Below, piece after piece: positions 32,661-40,912 of a stretch of 64,000 nt of DNA. The notes below the pieces were generated by a model. It had not been told where the DNA came from, did no database searches, and was given only the letters and a program-made list of their open reading frames with translations. Both the position numbers and the translations under genes were made by a program. The first letter of the stretch is position 1. Each line of letters opens with the position of its first letter. Source of the stretch: Variovorax sp. ZS18.2.2 (GTDB lineage: Bacteria > Pseudomonadota > Gammaproteobacteria > Burkholderiales > Burkholderiaceae_C); contig NZ_JANLNM010000006.1 in assembly GCF_024701975.1 (NCBI RefSeq), positions 124,001-188,000 of the forward strand. The letters are read 5' to 3'.

Positions 32661-33605
32661 TCAGGCGCCTCGCACGAGCGAGAGCACCTTGCCCGCATCC
32701 AGCGTGCGGGCCTTCTCCTGAATGGCCGGCAGATATTGCGTCTGCAGGCTCTGCCCTTCCTTCACCACGCCCGAGAACGCTTCCTTGAGCATTTGCGTCG
32801 AGAGCGTGCGGCCGCCGGCGTAGTAGCGCTTGGCCACATGGCCCAGCGCATAGGTCGAGGCGAAGCTCATGCCCGAGCTCACCGCTTGATTGCCCAGGCC
32901 GCGCAGCAAACCGCCGCCGACCTTGCCGAGCAAGCCTCCGAGCAGCTTTCGCCCGGCCTGTTCCAGGTACTGCGAGGTCAGGCCCACACCCACGGTGGCC
33001 AGGAAATCCTTGATGTGGCCGCTGTCGAGCTGGTAGCCATGCGCCTGGCCGATGCGGTAGACCAGCTTCATCTGCAGCGGAATGATCGCCATGGTCGAGA
33101 GCGTCTCGGGCAGCAGCTCGAGCGCGCCGTTGAGGATGGCGGCATTGAGGATCGACTTGTCGAGCTCGGCGCTGTCGGGCGTGTTGGGGGCGGCCACGGC
33201 AGTCACGGCAGTTCCGGCTGCTGCCGCTACGGGCACTGCGGCAATTTCTTCTGCCTGCTCTGAAAACCGCGCCGCCGAGGCATCGAGGCCGAGCGAGGTG
33301 CGCACATCCATCAGGAACATGCGCTCCGCTTCCGATTGCGCGCCGTCGGCATCGCACACGCACACCGCCATTTCATAGGCCAGCTGCTTCGATTCGTTGC
33401 TGGACAGCTCACCGGCCACCGAGGCCAGCGACACGCGCTTCATCAGCACGTCCTGGTAGAGCGTCGGCAGGTTCAACCCGTCGGCTTGCGACAGGCCCTC
33501 CGCAATGCGCTTGATCTCGGCGCGTTCGCGCTCGTGTTTCTCGCCGTCGACAAAGGCAGCCAGCAGGCTCAGGGTCACGATGGCCTTGGTTTCTGAGGGT
33601 GTCAT
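32661..33605 (-). CDS. TerB-like and DUF697-like domain protein
   Basis: A 314-residue protein with two parts. Residues about 1-115 resemble the TerB family (LLAAFVDGEKHERERAEIKR, CDADGAQSEAERMFL), with acidic residues that could bind metal. An Ala/Val-rich linker follows at about 125-150. Residues 150-314 resemble DUF697 (LVYRIGQAHGYQLDSGHIKDFLATVG), a domain found in membrane-associated GTPase-like proteins such as YcjF. The start is the ATG at 33605; upstream lies the candidate origin. Confidence 0.75.
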   Translation of the reverse strand: MTPSETKAIVTLSLLAAFVDGEKHERERAEIKRIAEGLSQADGLNLPTLYQDVLMKRVSLASVAGELSSNESKQLAYEMAVCVCDADGAQSEAERMFLMDVRTSLGLDASAARFSEQAEEIAAVPVAAAAGTAVTAVAAPNTPDSAELDKSILNAAILNGALELLPETLSTMAIIPLQMKLVYRIGQAHGYQLDSGHIKDFLATVGVGLTSQYLEQAGRKLLGGLLGKVGGGLLRGLGNQAVSSGMSFASTYALGHVAKRYYAGGRTLSTQMLKEAFSGVVKEGQSLQTQYLPAIQEKARTLDAGKVLSLVRGA

Positions 33606-33698
33606 GTTCGAATTTTTTGCAATGTGAAGGACGGCGTTGGGTTGCCGAGGGGCTCGAAGGTTCCTCTCTGCGTTGTCCCCGCAAAACTTGGGCAACTC

Positions 33699-33707
33699 TG
33701 TGGATAA
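33699..33707 (-). promoter_or_regulatory. DnaA box (consensus)
   Basis: TGTGGATAA, the reverse complement of TTATCCACA, with no mismatch. It lies in the gene-free region upstream of creB. Confidence 0.8.
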
Positions 33708-33875
33708 CGTCGGTGCTTCTGTGTAGGGGTGTGGCAAGTGGTTGATTTCAAAGGGAAATCTATATATTGCCCAATTAATAGGCACTGGATTTTTCGGGCC
33801 GAAAACCGCCTTTCGCAGATTTTTCGGGGACTGTCAAAGGACAACTCTGGGGAGAGTTCTGGCACAAGCCATGGG

Positions 33876-33884
33876 TTATCCACA
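33876..33884 (+). promoter_or_regulatory. DnaA box (consensus)
   Basis: TTATCCACA, a perfect match, 177 bp from the reverse-oriented box at 33699. Confidence 0.8.
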
Positions 33885-34174
33885 GGGCGGACGGGTTACC
33901 CAATGTTGTCCCTTTTGCGGGTACACCTCGGAAGCGCAGCTGCGCACAGTGACAGAGCTGTGACAAGTCCTTGTCACATAACGAAAAAAGTGCCCTGTCC
34001 ACAGAAGAGGGCTTCCCTTATCTACTACTACTAATTTGAATAAGAAGAATAAGAAATAGAAGACAGAAAGAGCGCCGCGCCAAAAAAAAGCCCGCGAAAG
34101 GCCGCGCCGGTCCCCGGCGCCTCGGACGGGAAAGCAGGCCCGCCGTCCTTCTTTCCCCTCGCTAACATTCGCGG

Positions 34175-34966
34175 ATGAGCTTCAAACCCCGGATCCTGAT
34201 CGCCGAAGACGAATCGGGCATCGCCGACACGCTGCAATACGTCCTGAAGAGCGACGGCTTCACGCCGGTCTGGTGCGCCACCGCCGAAGAAGCGATCGCG
34301 CAGTTCGCGCAGGAGCCGCCCGCGCTGGCCATCCTGGACATCGGGCTGCCCGATCTCAACGGTTTCGAACTCTTCAAGCGCCTCCGGGCGCTGAACCAGT
34401 CGCAGGGCGGGCCGGAGGTGCCGATGCTGTTTCTCACGGCACGCAGCGACGAAATCGACCGGGTGGTGGGGCTTGAACTGGGTGCCGACGACTACATCGC
34501 CAAGCCGTTTTCGCCGCGCGAGCTGGTCGCCCGGGTCCGCACGATCCTGCGGCGCAGCACGCGCAACAGTTCTGGAGGCCCCGGAACGGCCGCAGCGCCC
34601 GGGAACGGGGTAACCCCTCAAAACTCGCCCGCAACGCCTCCAGCGGCTCCACAGACACCCCCAGTGCCCTTCGCGCTCGACAACGAGCGCATGCAGATCC
34701 GGTATTACGGCCGGCTCCTGGAGCTCTCGCGCTACGAATACGGCCTTTTGAGGCTGCTCGTGCAGCGGCCCGGCCGCGTCTTCACGCGCGACGAATTGCT
34801 GGAACACGTCTGGGATGACGCCAGCGACAGCTTCGATCGCACGGTCGATGCGCACATCAAAACGTTGCGCGCCAAGCTCAAGGTGGTGGCGCCCGATGTG
34901 GAGCCGATCCGCACGCTGCGCGGCACCGGCTACGCGTTGAACGAAGAACTGCCATCAAAGGCATGA
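34175..34966 (+). CDS. creB: Response regulator CreB
   Basis: A 263-residue OmpR-family regulator partnered with CreC. The receiver spans residues 6-122, with D55 as acceptor (AILDIGLPD) and K110. An unusually long Pro/Ala/Thr/Asn linker (about residues 128-165) joins it to the winged helix (SRYEYGLLRLL, DRTVDAHIKTLRAKL, IRTLRGTGYALNEE). The assignment to CreB rests on the following CreC-like kinase, on creD 6 kb away, and on a TTCAC-N6-TTCAC motif upstream of creD. It starts 100 bp from the candidate origin. Confidence 0.85.
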   Translation: MSFKPRILIAEDESGIADTLQYVLKSDGFTPVWCATAEEAIAQFAQEPPALAILDIGLPDLNGFELFKRLRALNQSQGGPEVPMLFLTARSDEIDRVVGLELGADDYIAKPFSPRELVARVRTILRRSTRNSSGGPGTAAAPGNGVTPQNSPATPPAAPQTPPVPFALDNERMQIRYYGRLLELSRYEYGLLRLLVQRPGRVFTRDELLEHVWDDASDSFDRTVDAHIKTLRAKLKVVAPDVEPIRTLRGTGYALNEELPSKA

Positions 34967-34990
34967 CACCGGCCCCGGTCTGCCTTTTCG

Positions 34991-35085
34991 GGGAATACCG
35001 CGGAACCGGCTTTGCCGGGCCGCAGGTATTGCCCCCGGCGAGGGGGTTGGAGGCCACACGGAGTGGGCAAGCCTGGGGGAGAACC
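34991..35085 (-). repeat. 95-bp dispersed repeat, copy A
   Basis: Lies in the creB-creC gap. Read on the minus strand it aligns along its whole length with the plus-strand copy at 48268-48362. Shared blocks include CCCCCAGGCTT, AACCCCCT, CCGGGGGCAA and GGCCCGGCAAAGCCGGTTCC. Two hairpins can form. On the plus strand its end supplies GGGGGAG, nine bases before the creC TTG start. Confidence 0.85.
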
Positions 35086-35090
35086 AGGCT

Positions 35091-36530
35091 TTGACCCGGC
35101 GCACGCGGATCTTCATCGGCATCCTGCTGATCTACACGGCGGGCATCGCCTTCCTGCTCTACCGCGTGGTGTCGGACATCGATCCGCGCTACCGCGAATC
35201 GGCCGAGGAGTCGCTGGTCGAGACCTCGCAGCTCATGGCCAGCCTGGTCGAGCAGGACGTGATCGCCGGCGCCATCAACACCGCGCGGCTGGAGCCGCTG
35301 TTCCGCACGGTCTACGCGCGCGAGTTCTCCGCGCAGATCTACAACCTGCACAAGAGCCAGGTGGAACTGCGCGTCTACGTAACCGACCGCGGCGGCCGCG
35401 TGATGTTCGATTCGCTCGGCAGGCACCTGGGCGCCGACTACTCGCAGTGGAGCGACGTGAGCCGCACGCTCGCGGGCCTCTATGGCGCGCGCACCTCGCG
35501 CGACGTCGATGGCGATCCGCGCACTTCGGTGATGTACGTGGGCGCGCCCATTCGCTGGAACAACGAGATCGTCGGCATGGTCAGCGTCGGCAAACCGGTG
35601 CAGAGCTTTGGCCAGTTCGTGGAGGACGCGCGCGCCCGCACGCTGTGGGTCGGCGTGGGTTCGGGCCTGGCGCTGTTGCTGCTGGCCGTGATCGTCTCGA
35701 TCTGGCTGGTGCGGCCCTTCGGGCTGATCTCGGACTACTGGACCTGGGTGCGCGCGCAGCGCACCTTGAGCTTTTCGCGCATGGCGCGGCGCGCGGTCGA
35801 TGCGGTGCGCACCGGCTTCAGCGAAATGCGCGATGCACTGACGGGCCGCAACTACGTCGCGGACTACGTGCAGACCTTCACGCATGAAGTGAAGAGCCCG
35901 CTCTCGGCGATTCGCGGCGCGGCCGAGCTGCTGCAGGAGCCGTCGATGCCGCATGCGGAGCGCGAGCGGTTCCTGAAGAACATCGAGCGCGAAACACAGC
36001 GCATCCAGGAAATCGTCGACCGCATGATGGAGCTCACTGCGCTCGAAACGCGGCGTGCATTGGAGCGGACCGAGCCCGTGCCGCTGGCTTCGCTGATCGA
36101 CGACATCGCCATCAGCGCGCAGCCCGCGGCGGCCAAGCGGAACATCCGCCTGCTGGTGAACATCCGCACCGAAGCCAGCACCGAGGGCGACCCGTTCCTG
36201 CTGCGCCGCGCGATCAGCAACCTGCTGGACAACGCGATCGATTTTTCACCGCCCGACAGCGAAGTGCTGCTGACGCTGGAGACCACCGCAAAGCTCGCGC
36301 GCGTGAGCGTGCGCGATCACGGCCCCGGCATTCCGGACTACGCGCAGGAAAAGGTTTTCCAGAAGTTCTATTCGCTCGCGCGGCCGCACAACCAGAAAAA
36401 GAGCACGGGACTGGGGCTGGCGTTCGTCAAGGAAATCGCCGCGCTGCACCGTGGGCGCATCGAGCTCGGCAATGCGACGCGCGGCGGCGCAGTGGCGACG
36501 CTCACGCTGCCGCTGGCGTCACATCACTGA
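35091..36530 (+). CDS. creC: Sensor histidine kinase CreC
   Basis: A 479-residue membrane kinase. TM1 spans residues 7-24, a periplasmic sensor about 160 residues long follows, TM2 spans 185-206, then HAMP, HisKA with H265 (FTHEVKSPLSAIRGAAELL) and HATPase (N-box NLLDNAIDFSPP, DHGPGIPD, STGLGLAFVKEI). The THEVKSPLSAIRGAAELL phrase is typical of CreC. The start is a TTG at 35091, preceded by GGGGGAG from a repeat element. The 3' end overlaps the next gene on the other strand by 7 bp. Confidence 0.88.
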   Translation: MTRRTRIFIGILLIYTAGIAFLLYRVVSDIDPRYRESAEESLVETSQLMASLVEQDVIAGAINTARLEPLFRTVYAREFSAQIYNLHKSQVELRVYVTDRGGRVMFDSLGRHLGADYSQWSDVSRTLAGLYGARTSRDVDGDPRTSVMYVGAPIRWNNEIVGMVSVGKPVQSFGQFVEDARARTLWVGVGSGLALLLLAVIVSIWLVRPFGLISDYWTWVRAQRTLSFSRMARRAVDAVRTGFSEMRDALTGRNYVADYVQTFTHEVKSPLSAIRGAAELLQEPSMPHAERERFLKNIERETQRIQEIVDRMMELTALETRRALERTEPVPLASLIDDIAISAQPAAAKRNIRLLVNIRTEASTEGDPFLLRRAISNLLDNAIDFSPPDSEVLLTLETTAKLARVSVRDHGPGIPDYAQEKVFQKFYSLARPHNQKKSTGLGLAFVKEIAALHRGRIELGNATRGGAVATLTLPLASHH

Positions 36531-37129
36531 CCTGTCAGGGTGCCGTAGGCGCGGCGTGTCTCGGGGCTCACCGCATCGAGCAGTTGTTCGTACGAAGTCT
36601 GGTGCCGCGCCAGCATGCGCGCCGACGCCACCGTCTTCGATTTGCAGAACCAATGGCAGGTGTGCTGCATCAGGAACAGCTCGGCCGACATGGTGAAGGC
36701 CTTGGATTTGGCCGGACGGTTCGATGCGTTCTTCATCACGCCGGCGATGCCGCGTGCGTGGATGTTCAGCGCCTCGCGCAGGTCGAAGGTCGTGGACGGA
36801 AAGAGCTTGTGCGCATACGGAATGGCGATGGGCAGCTTGCTCACGCGTGTGTCCGCTTCGGGAAGGCGCGCGAACCCGGCGGCGAAGCTGTCGAACTGCG
36901 CCGAGAGCTTTTCCTCGGTGGTGTCGAGCAGGCTCCAGATCTGCTGGCGGCGCTCGGGATCGTCTTCGCCGAGGCAACGCAGGTAGCCCTGGGTCAGGCT
37001 CTCCATGAGCTTCTCGATCTGGTACTGGCCGAGATGGCTTCCCAGCAGCGCGATGCGCTGGCGCTGGTCTCTGGACTTGAGGATGTAGGCGCCGACAAGA
37101 AGCAGCGCCACCAGCGTAAGGATTTCCAT
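36524..37129 (-). CDS. Single-pass membrane protein of unknown function
   Basis: A 201-residue protein. One N-terminal hydrophobic segment (residues 1-18) anchors a largely helical soluble part with a region TCHWFCKSKTVASARMLAR near residues 155-173. I do not recognise the family. It lies downstream of mrcA, separated by a GC-rich hairpin, and runs tail-to-tail with creC. No clear Shine-Dalgarno precedes the ATG at 37129, so the start is less certain than the frame. Confidence 0.65.
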   Translation of the reverse strand: MEILTLVALLLVGAYILKSRDQRQRIALLGSHLGQYQIEKLMESLTQGYLRCLGEDDPERRQQIWSLLDTTEEKLSAQFDSFAAGFARLPEADTRVSKLPIAIPYAHKLFPSTTFDLREALNIHARGIAGVMKNASNRPAKSKAFTMSAELFLMQHTCHWFCKSKTVASARMLARHQTSYEQLLDAVSPETRRAYGTLTGQ

Positions 37130-37147
37130 GAATGCGTTCGGCCAAAG

Positions 37148-37197
37148 AAAAGAAGGGGGACGGCACCGAGTGTAGAGACCCGGCGCCCCCTTTTTTT
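37148..37197 (-). terminator. Probable terminator downstream of mrcA
   Basis: On the minus strand GGGGGCGCC and GGCGTCCCCC-like arms can pair around a loop of about 20 nt and run into TTCTTTTCTTT. The stem is imperfect in its upper part, so support is moderate. Confidence 0.5.
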
Positions 37198-37205
37198 GCC
37201 GCCCG

Positions 37206-39608
37206 CTACCTGAAGAAATCGAGGATGCGGTTGCGCTCTTCAGGCGGCGGCGGTGCACCGATCGGTGCGCCGTTGAGCTCTTCCACCGGCGGCGGCGCCT
37301 GCTCGGCATTCTCCAGGCCCAGGCTCGCCACGTTGTGCCCCGGCGTGAAGTCGTCGAAGTACCACTCGCCGTCGATGTTCACCACGCCCGGCGGTTCGGT
37401 TGGCTGCGTGACTGGCACGCCCTGCAGCGCAGACTGCATGTAGCCGATCCAGATCGGCAGGCTCAGGCTGCCGCCGGTTTCGCCGCGCACGCCGAGCTGG
37501 CGCGGCGTGTCGTAGCCGATCCAGGCGATGCCCACGCGCGTGGGCTGGAAGCCCGCGAACCAGGTGTCGAAGGAGTCGTTGGTGGTGCCGGTCTTGCCGT
37601 AGAGATCGTCGCGCTTCAGGGCCTGGTGCGCCTTGAACGCGGTGCCGCCCTTCACCACGCTTTGCAGCAGCGAATCCATGATGAAGGCGTTGCGCTGGGG
37701 AATAGCGCGCCGCGCTTCGTCGAGCACCGGCGGCTCGGTCTCCATGATGACCTTGTCCTTCATGTCGGTGACGCGGGTGACGAGGTACGGATTGACGCGG
37801 TAGCCACCGTTGGCGAACACCGAGTAGCCCACGGCCATCTGCATCGGCGTGACCGAACCGGCGCCCAGGCCCATCGGCAGGTTGGCGGGTTGCTTGTCCT
37901 TGTCGAAGCCGAACTTGGTGACCCAGTCTTGCGCATACGGGGCGCCGATCGACTGCAGCACACGCAGCGTCACCAGGTTCTTGGACTTCATCAATGCCGT
38001 ACGCAGCGGCATCGGACCTTCGTAGGTGCCTTCGAAATTCTTCGGCTCCCACGGCTGGCCGCCGTTGGTGCTGGCGTCGAAATACAGCGGCGCATCGTTC
38101 ACCACGGTGGCGGGGGTGAAGCCCTTTTCGAGCGCGGCCGAATAGATGAAGGGCTTGAAGCTCGAACCCGGCTGGCGCCAGGCCTGCGTGACGTGGTTGA
38201 ACTTGTTCTTGCCGAAATCGAACCCGCCGACCAGTGCCTTGATGGCGCCGCTGCGCGGATCCATGGCGATGAAGGCGCCTTCGACTTCGGGAAGCTGCGT
38301 GATCTCCCACGTGCCCTTCGGCGTCTTCGCCACGCGGATCACCGCGCCGCGGCGGATCTTGATGTTGGGCGGTGCCTTGGCCGCGAGGCCCGACTGCGCG
38401 GGCTTCAAGCCTTCGCCGGTGATCTGGATCGCTTCGCCATTGGCGCGCACGGCGCTGATTTCCTTCGCGTTGGCATCGAGCACGACGGCGGCAATCACGT
38501 CGCCGTTGTCCGGATGTTCGGCGAGCGCGTCGTCCACGGCCTCATCGACTTCCTTCTGCTCGGTCGGCAGGTCGACGAACTTCTCTGGCCCGCGATAGAC
38601 CTGACGCCGCTCGTAATCCATGATGCCCTTGCGCAGCGACTTGTAGGCCGCCGCCTGGTCGGCCGCGACCAGCGAGGTGTAGACCTTCATACCGCTGGTG
38701 TAGATGCTGTCGCCGTACTGCGCGTACATCATCTGGCGCACGGTTTCGGCGACGTACTCGGCGTGCAGGCGGTTCGGGTCGGCCGCGTCGCGCAAGTGCA
38801 GTTCTTCCTTCTTCGCTTCGGCCGCCTGCTCGGCGGTGATGAAGCCGGTCTCCTGCATGCGGTCGATCACGTAGAGCTGGCGTGCACGCGCGCGGCGCGG
38901 GTTGGCCACCGGGTTGTTCGCACCCGGGGCCTTCGGCAGACCGGCGAGCATCGCGGCTTCGGCGATGGTCACGTTCTGCAGGGGCTTGCCGAAATACGCT
39001 TCGGATGCAGCGGCGAAACCGTAGGCACGGTTGCCCAGGTAGATCTGGTTCAGGTAGATCTCGAGGATCTGGTCCTTCGTGAGCTGCTGCTCGAGCCGGA
39101 AGGCCAGCATGATTTCGTAGGTCTTGCGGCTGAGCGTGCGCTCCGAGCTCAGGTAGACATTGCGCGCCACCTGCATCGTGATTGTCGAGGCGCCCTGCTT
39201 CCTGCCGCCCTTCAGGCTGGCCACCGCGGCGCGCATGAAGCCCTTGTAGTCGACGCCGCCATGGTCGTAGAAGCGCGCGTCTTCCACGGCCAGCACGGCG
39301 TCTTTCATGATCTTGGGAATGCTCGCGAAGGGCGTGAGGTTGCGGCGCTCTTCGCCGAACTCGCCGATCAGCGTGCCCTCGGTCGAGTACACGCGCAGCG
39401 GCAACTTGGGCCGGTAGTCGGCGAGCTCGGAAATGTCGGGCAGCTTCGGATAGATGGCGACCACCGCGACGATGGACGCGACCAGCACCACCAGTGCGCC
39501 GGAGCCCACCACGATGGCACTCCATTTGCCGATGAGCTTCCAGCGGGCGTCGCGTTCTTCCGGCGTGGCGCCGTCTTCGGGTCGGGAGGGGCTTGAACGT
39601 TTGAACAT
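37206..39608 (-). CDS. mrcA: Bifunctional penicillin-binding protein 1A
   Basis: An 800-residue class A PBP that polymerises and cross-links peptidoglycan. A TM anchor spans about residues 31-52. The GT51 domain has E109 (AVEDARFYDHGG) and STITMQVARN. The transpeptidase has S482 (SSFK), S542-K-N and K672-T-G. An OB-like insert lies between (residues about 330-430), as in other PBP1A proteins. The C-terminus is Pro-rich (about residues 775-793). It is the last gene of creD-nagZ-mrcA, an envelope operon under a likely CreB site. Confidence 0.95.
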   Translation of the reverse strand: MFKRSSPSRPEDGATPEERDARWKLIGKWSAIVVGSGALVVLVASIVAVVAIYPKLPDISELADYRPKLPLRVYSTEGTLIGEFGEERRNLTPFASIPKIMKDAVLAVEDARFYDHGGVDYKGFMRAAVASLKGGRKQGASTITMQVARNVYLSSERTLSRKTYEIMLAFRLEQQLTKDQILEIYLNQIYLGNRAYGFAAASEAYFGKPLQNVTIAEAAMLAGLPKAPGANNPVANPRRARARQLYVIDRMQETGFITAEQAAEAKKEELHLRDAADPNRLHAEYVAETVRQMMYAQYGDSIYTSGMKVYTSLVAADQAAAYKSLRKGIMDYERRQVYRGPEKFVDLPTEQKEVDEAVDDALAEHPDNGDVIAAVVLDANAKEISAVRANGEAIQITGEGLKPAQSGLAAKAPPNIKIRRGAVIRVAKTPKGTWEITQLPEVEGAFIAMDPRSGAIKALVGGFDFGKNKFNHVTQAWRQPGSSFKPFIYSAALEKGFTPATVVNDAPLYFDASTNGGQPWEPKNFEGTYEGPMPLRTALMKSKNLVTLRVLQSIGAPYAQDWVTKFGFDKDKQPANLPMGLGAGSVTPMQMAVGYSVFANGGYRVNPYLVTRVTDMKDKVIMETEPPVLDEARRAIPQRNAFIMDSLLQSVVKGGTAFKAHQALKRDDLYGKTGTTNDSFDTWFAGFQPTRVGIAWIGYDTPRQLGVRGETGGSLSLPIWIGYMQSALQGVPVTQPTEPPGVVNIDGEWYFDDFTPGHNVASLGLENAEQAPPPVEELNGAPIGAPPPPEERNRILDFFR

Positions 39609-39619
39609 AGAGAAAGTGG

Positions 39620-40912
39620 CTAGCGAAGGGGTTGGAGCCGGCGGGCGCCGCTGCGTTCCAGCATCGGCAGGTCGAGTGCGCCGCGCTGCGCGGCCTGCTG
39701 CGCGCAATGCATGGCGTCGAAATACTTGTCGTGGTCGAAGGCGATCAACACCAGGTCCACACCGGCATCGAGGGCGCGGACCGTGGCCTCGCACAGTCCG
39801 CGGTTGTAGGCCGCGCCCATCGTCAGATCGTCGGTGACGAGCAGGCCCTGAAAGCCCCACTCGCCGCGAATCAGCTGCTGCACGATTTTGCGCGAGAAAG
39901 AGACCGGATAGACGGCGTCGAGTTCCGGAACGACCACATGGCCGAGCATGATCGCGGCGTTCGAGTTTCTCGACACGTCTTGAAACGGCTTCCAGTCCTG
40001 TGTTGCAAGTCGGGCGACGGGCGTGCGCAGCGTCGCGGCGAAATGGTGCGTGTCCTCGGTCACGCCACCGAGTCCGGGAAAGTGCTTGAGCGTGCCGCGC
40101 ACGCCAGCCGATTCGAGGCCTTGTTCGTAAGCGAGCGCCACCTGCGCGGTGAGCGCGGGGTCGGCCGAGATGGCGCGTTCGTCGATGCGGGTGTGAAGGT
40201 CCCATCGGCCGGGCGCGCGACCGGTGCGCAGGTCGACCACGGGGCTGAAGTTGAGCGTGATGCCGAGTGCGGCGAGCGAGCGGCCTTGTTGCGCGCCGTA
40301 GGCGCGGGCGCGTTGTGCAAGCTCGGCTTCGGGCACGTCGGCATCGACGAGCGTGGCAAGGCTGGGCTGGCGTTCGATCAGGGGCGAGAGGCGGGACACG
40401 GCACCGCCCTCCTGATCCGTCGCGACGATCAGCAGAGGCAAGCCGGCTTCGCGGCGCAGGGCCTGCAGTTCATCGATCTCCTTGCGCAGTTCGATGGCCG
40501 TGCGTCCTTTCACGTTGCGGCCGGTGATGAATACGCCGCCGATCAAGCCCTTGCGTGCGAGTTCGTGCAGGTCCTTCGCATCGTCGTAGCCGACCACGAA
40601 GTGCGCGCCGAGCATCTGCGCCACGGGGCCGGATGAGGCGGGCACTGCGGCACGGTGATGCAGGCTCGCCGCTTCGTTGCCGAGGGCCGTGAGCAGCGCC
40701 GCGAACACCAGGCCCAACGACACCGGGCGCAGCGCGCGACGCCCGAAACGCCATGCGATCACCGCGCCCACGCCCAGCGCACCCAGCAACATCGGCAACT
40801 CCCATGCACGCATGAAGCGCAGATGCGGGTCCTTCAGGTGCCAGGCCCAGAACCACAGCGCGGCCAGGACCAGCCAGCCCAGGGCGCCGAGCGCGAATCG
40901 CAGGAGTTTCAT
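39620..40912 (-). CDS. Membrane-anchored glycoside hydrolase family 3, NagZ-like
   Basis: A 430-residue GH3 enzyme. Three hydrophobic helices (about residues 6-25, 40-54 and 64-79) precede the catalytic barrel. The active-site loop K276HFPG...D287-T-H289 and the nucleophile region LLVTDDLTM (D361/D362) match beta-N-acetylglucosaminidase NagZ, which releases anhydromuropeptides. E. coli NagZ is cytoplasmic and lacks these helices; here the catalytic part would be periplasmic if the N-terminus is inside. It overlaps creD by 4 bp. Confidence 0.88.
   Translation of the reverse strand: MKLLRFALGALGWLVLAALWFWAWHLKDPHLRFMRAWELPMLLGALGVGAVIAWRFGRRALRPVSLGLVFAALLTALGNEAASLHHRAAVPASSGPVAQMLGAHFVVGYDDAKDLHELARKGLIGGVFITGRNVKGRTAIELRKEIDELQALRREAGLPLLIVATDQEGGAVSRLSPLIERQPSLATLVDADVPEAELAQRARAYGAQQGRSLAALGITLNFSPVVDLRTGRAPGRWDLHTRIDERAISADPALTAQVALAYEQGLESAGVRGTLKHFPGLGGVTEDTHHFAATLRTPVARLATQDWKPFQDVSRNSNAAIMLGHVVVPELDAVYPVSFSRKIVQQLIRGEWGFQGLLVTDDLTMGAAYNRGLCEATVRALDAGVDLVLIAFDHDKYFDAMHCAQQAAQRGALDLPMLERSGARRLQPLR

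Larger units (their letters stand above)
33690..34075. other. Candidate chromosomal replication origin (oriC)
   Basis: The 569-bp gap between the TerB-like gene and creB has no credible gene and is visibly richer in A and T than its surroundings. It holds two perfect DnaA boxes in opposite orientation (33699-33707 and 33876-33884) and a weaker one (CTGTCCACA, 33995-34003). Seventeen bases after the weak box come four CTA triplets (34022-34033), i.e. TAG on the other strand. This resembles the DnaA-trio layout of the B. subtilis unwinding element. An AT-rich, purine-biased tract follows to about 34075. There are also an AT-rich patch at 33760-33780, direct repeats GATTTTTCGGG at 33788 and 33818, and an inverted repeat at 33960-33977. 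dnaA itself is not adjacent. Confidence 0.65.

Noticed and set aside
33995..34003. CTGTCCACA as a third full DnaA box
   Set aside because: It differs from the consensus at two positions, so it is mentioned only as a weak box within the origin candidate.
33729..34034. Short frames inside the gene-free region upstream of creB
   Set aside because: They lack ribosome-binding sites and codon bias, and they cross the DnaA boxes and the AT-rich tract.
37335..39596. 753-codon frame opposite mrcA
   Set aside because: Complement of the PBP1A gene; no signal peptide or domain.
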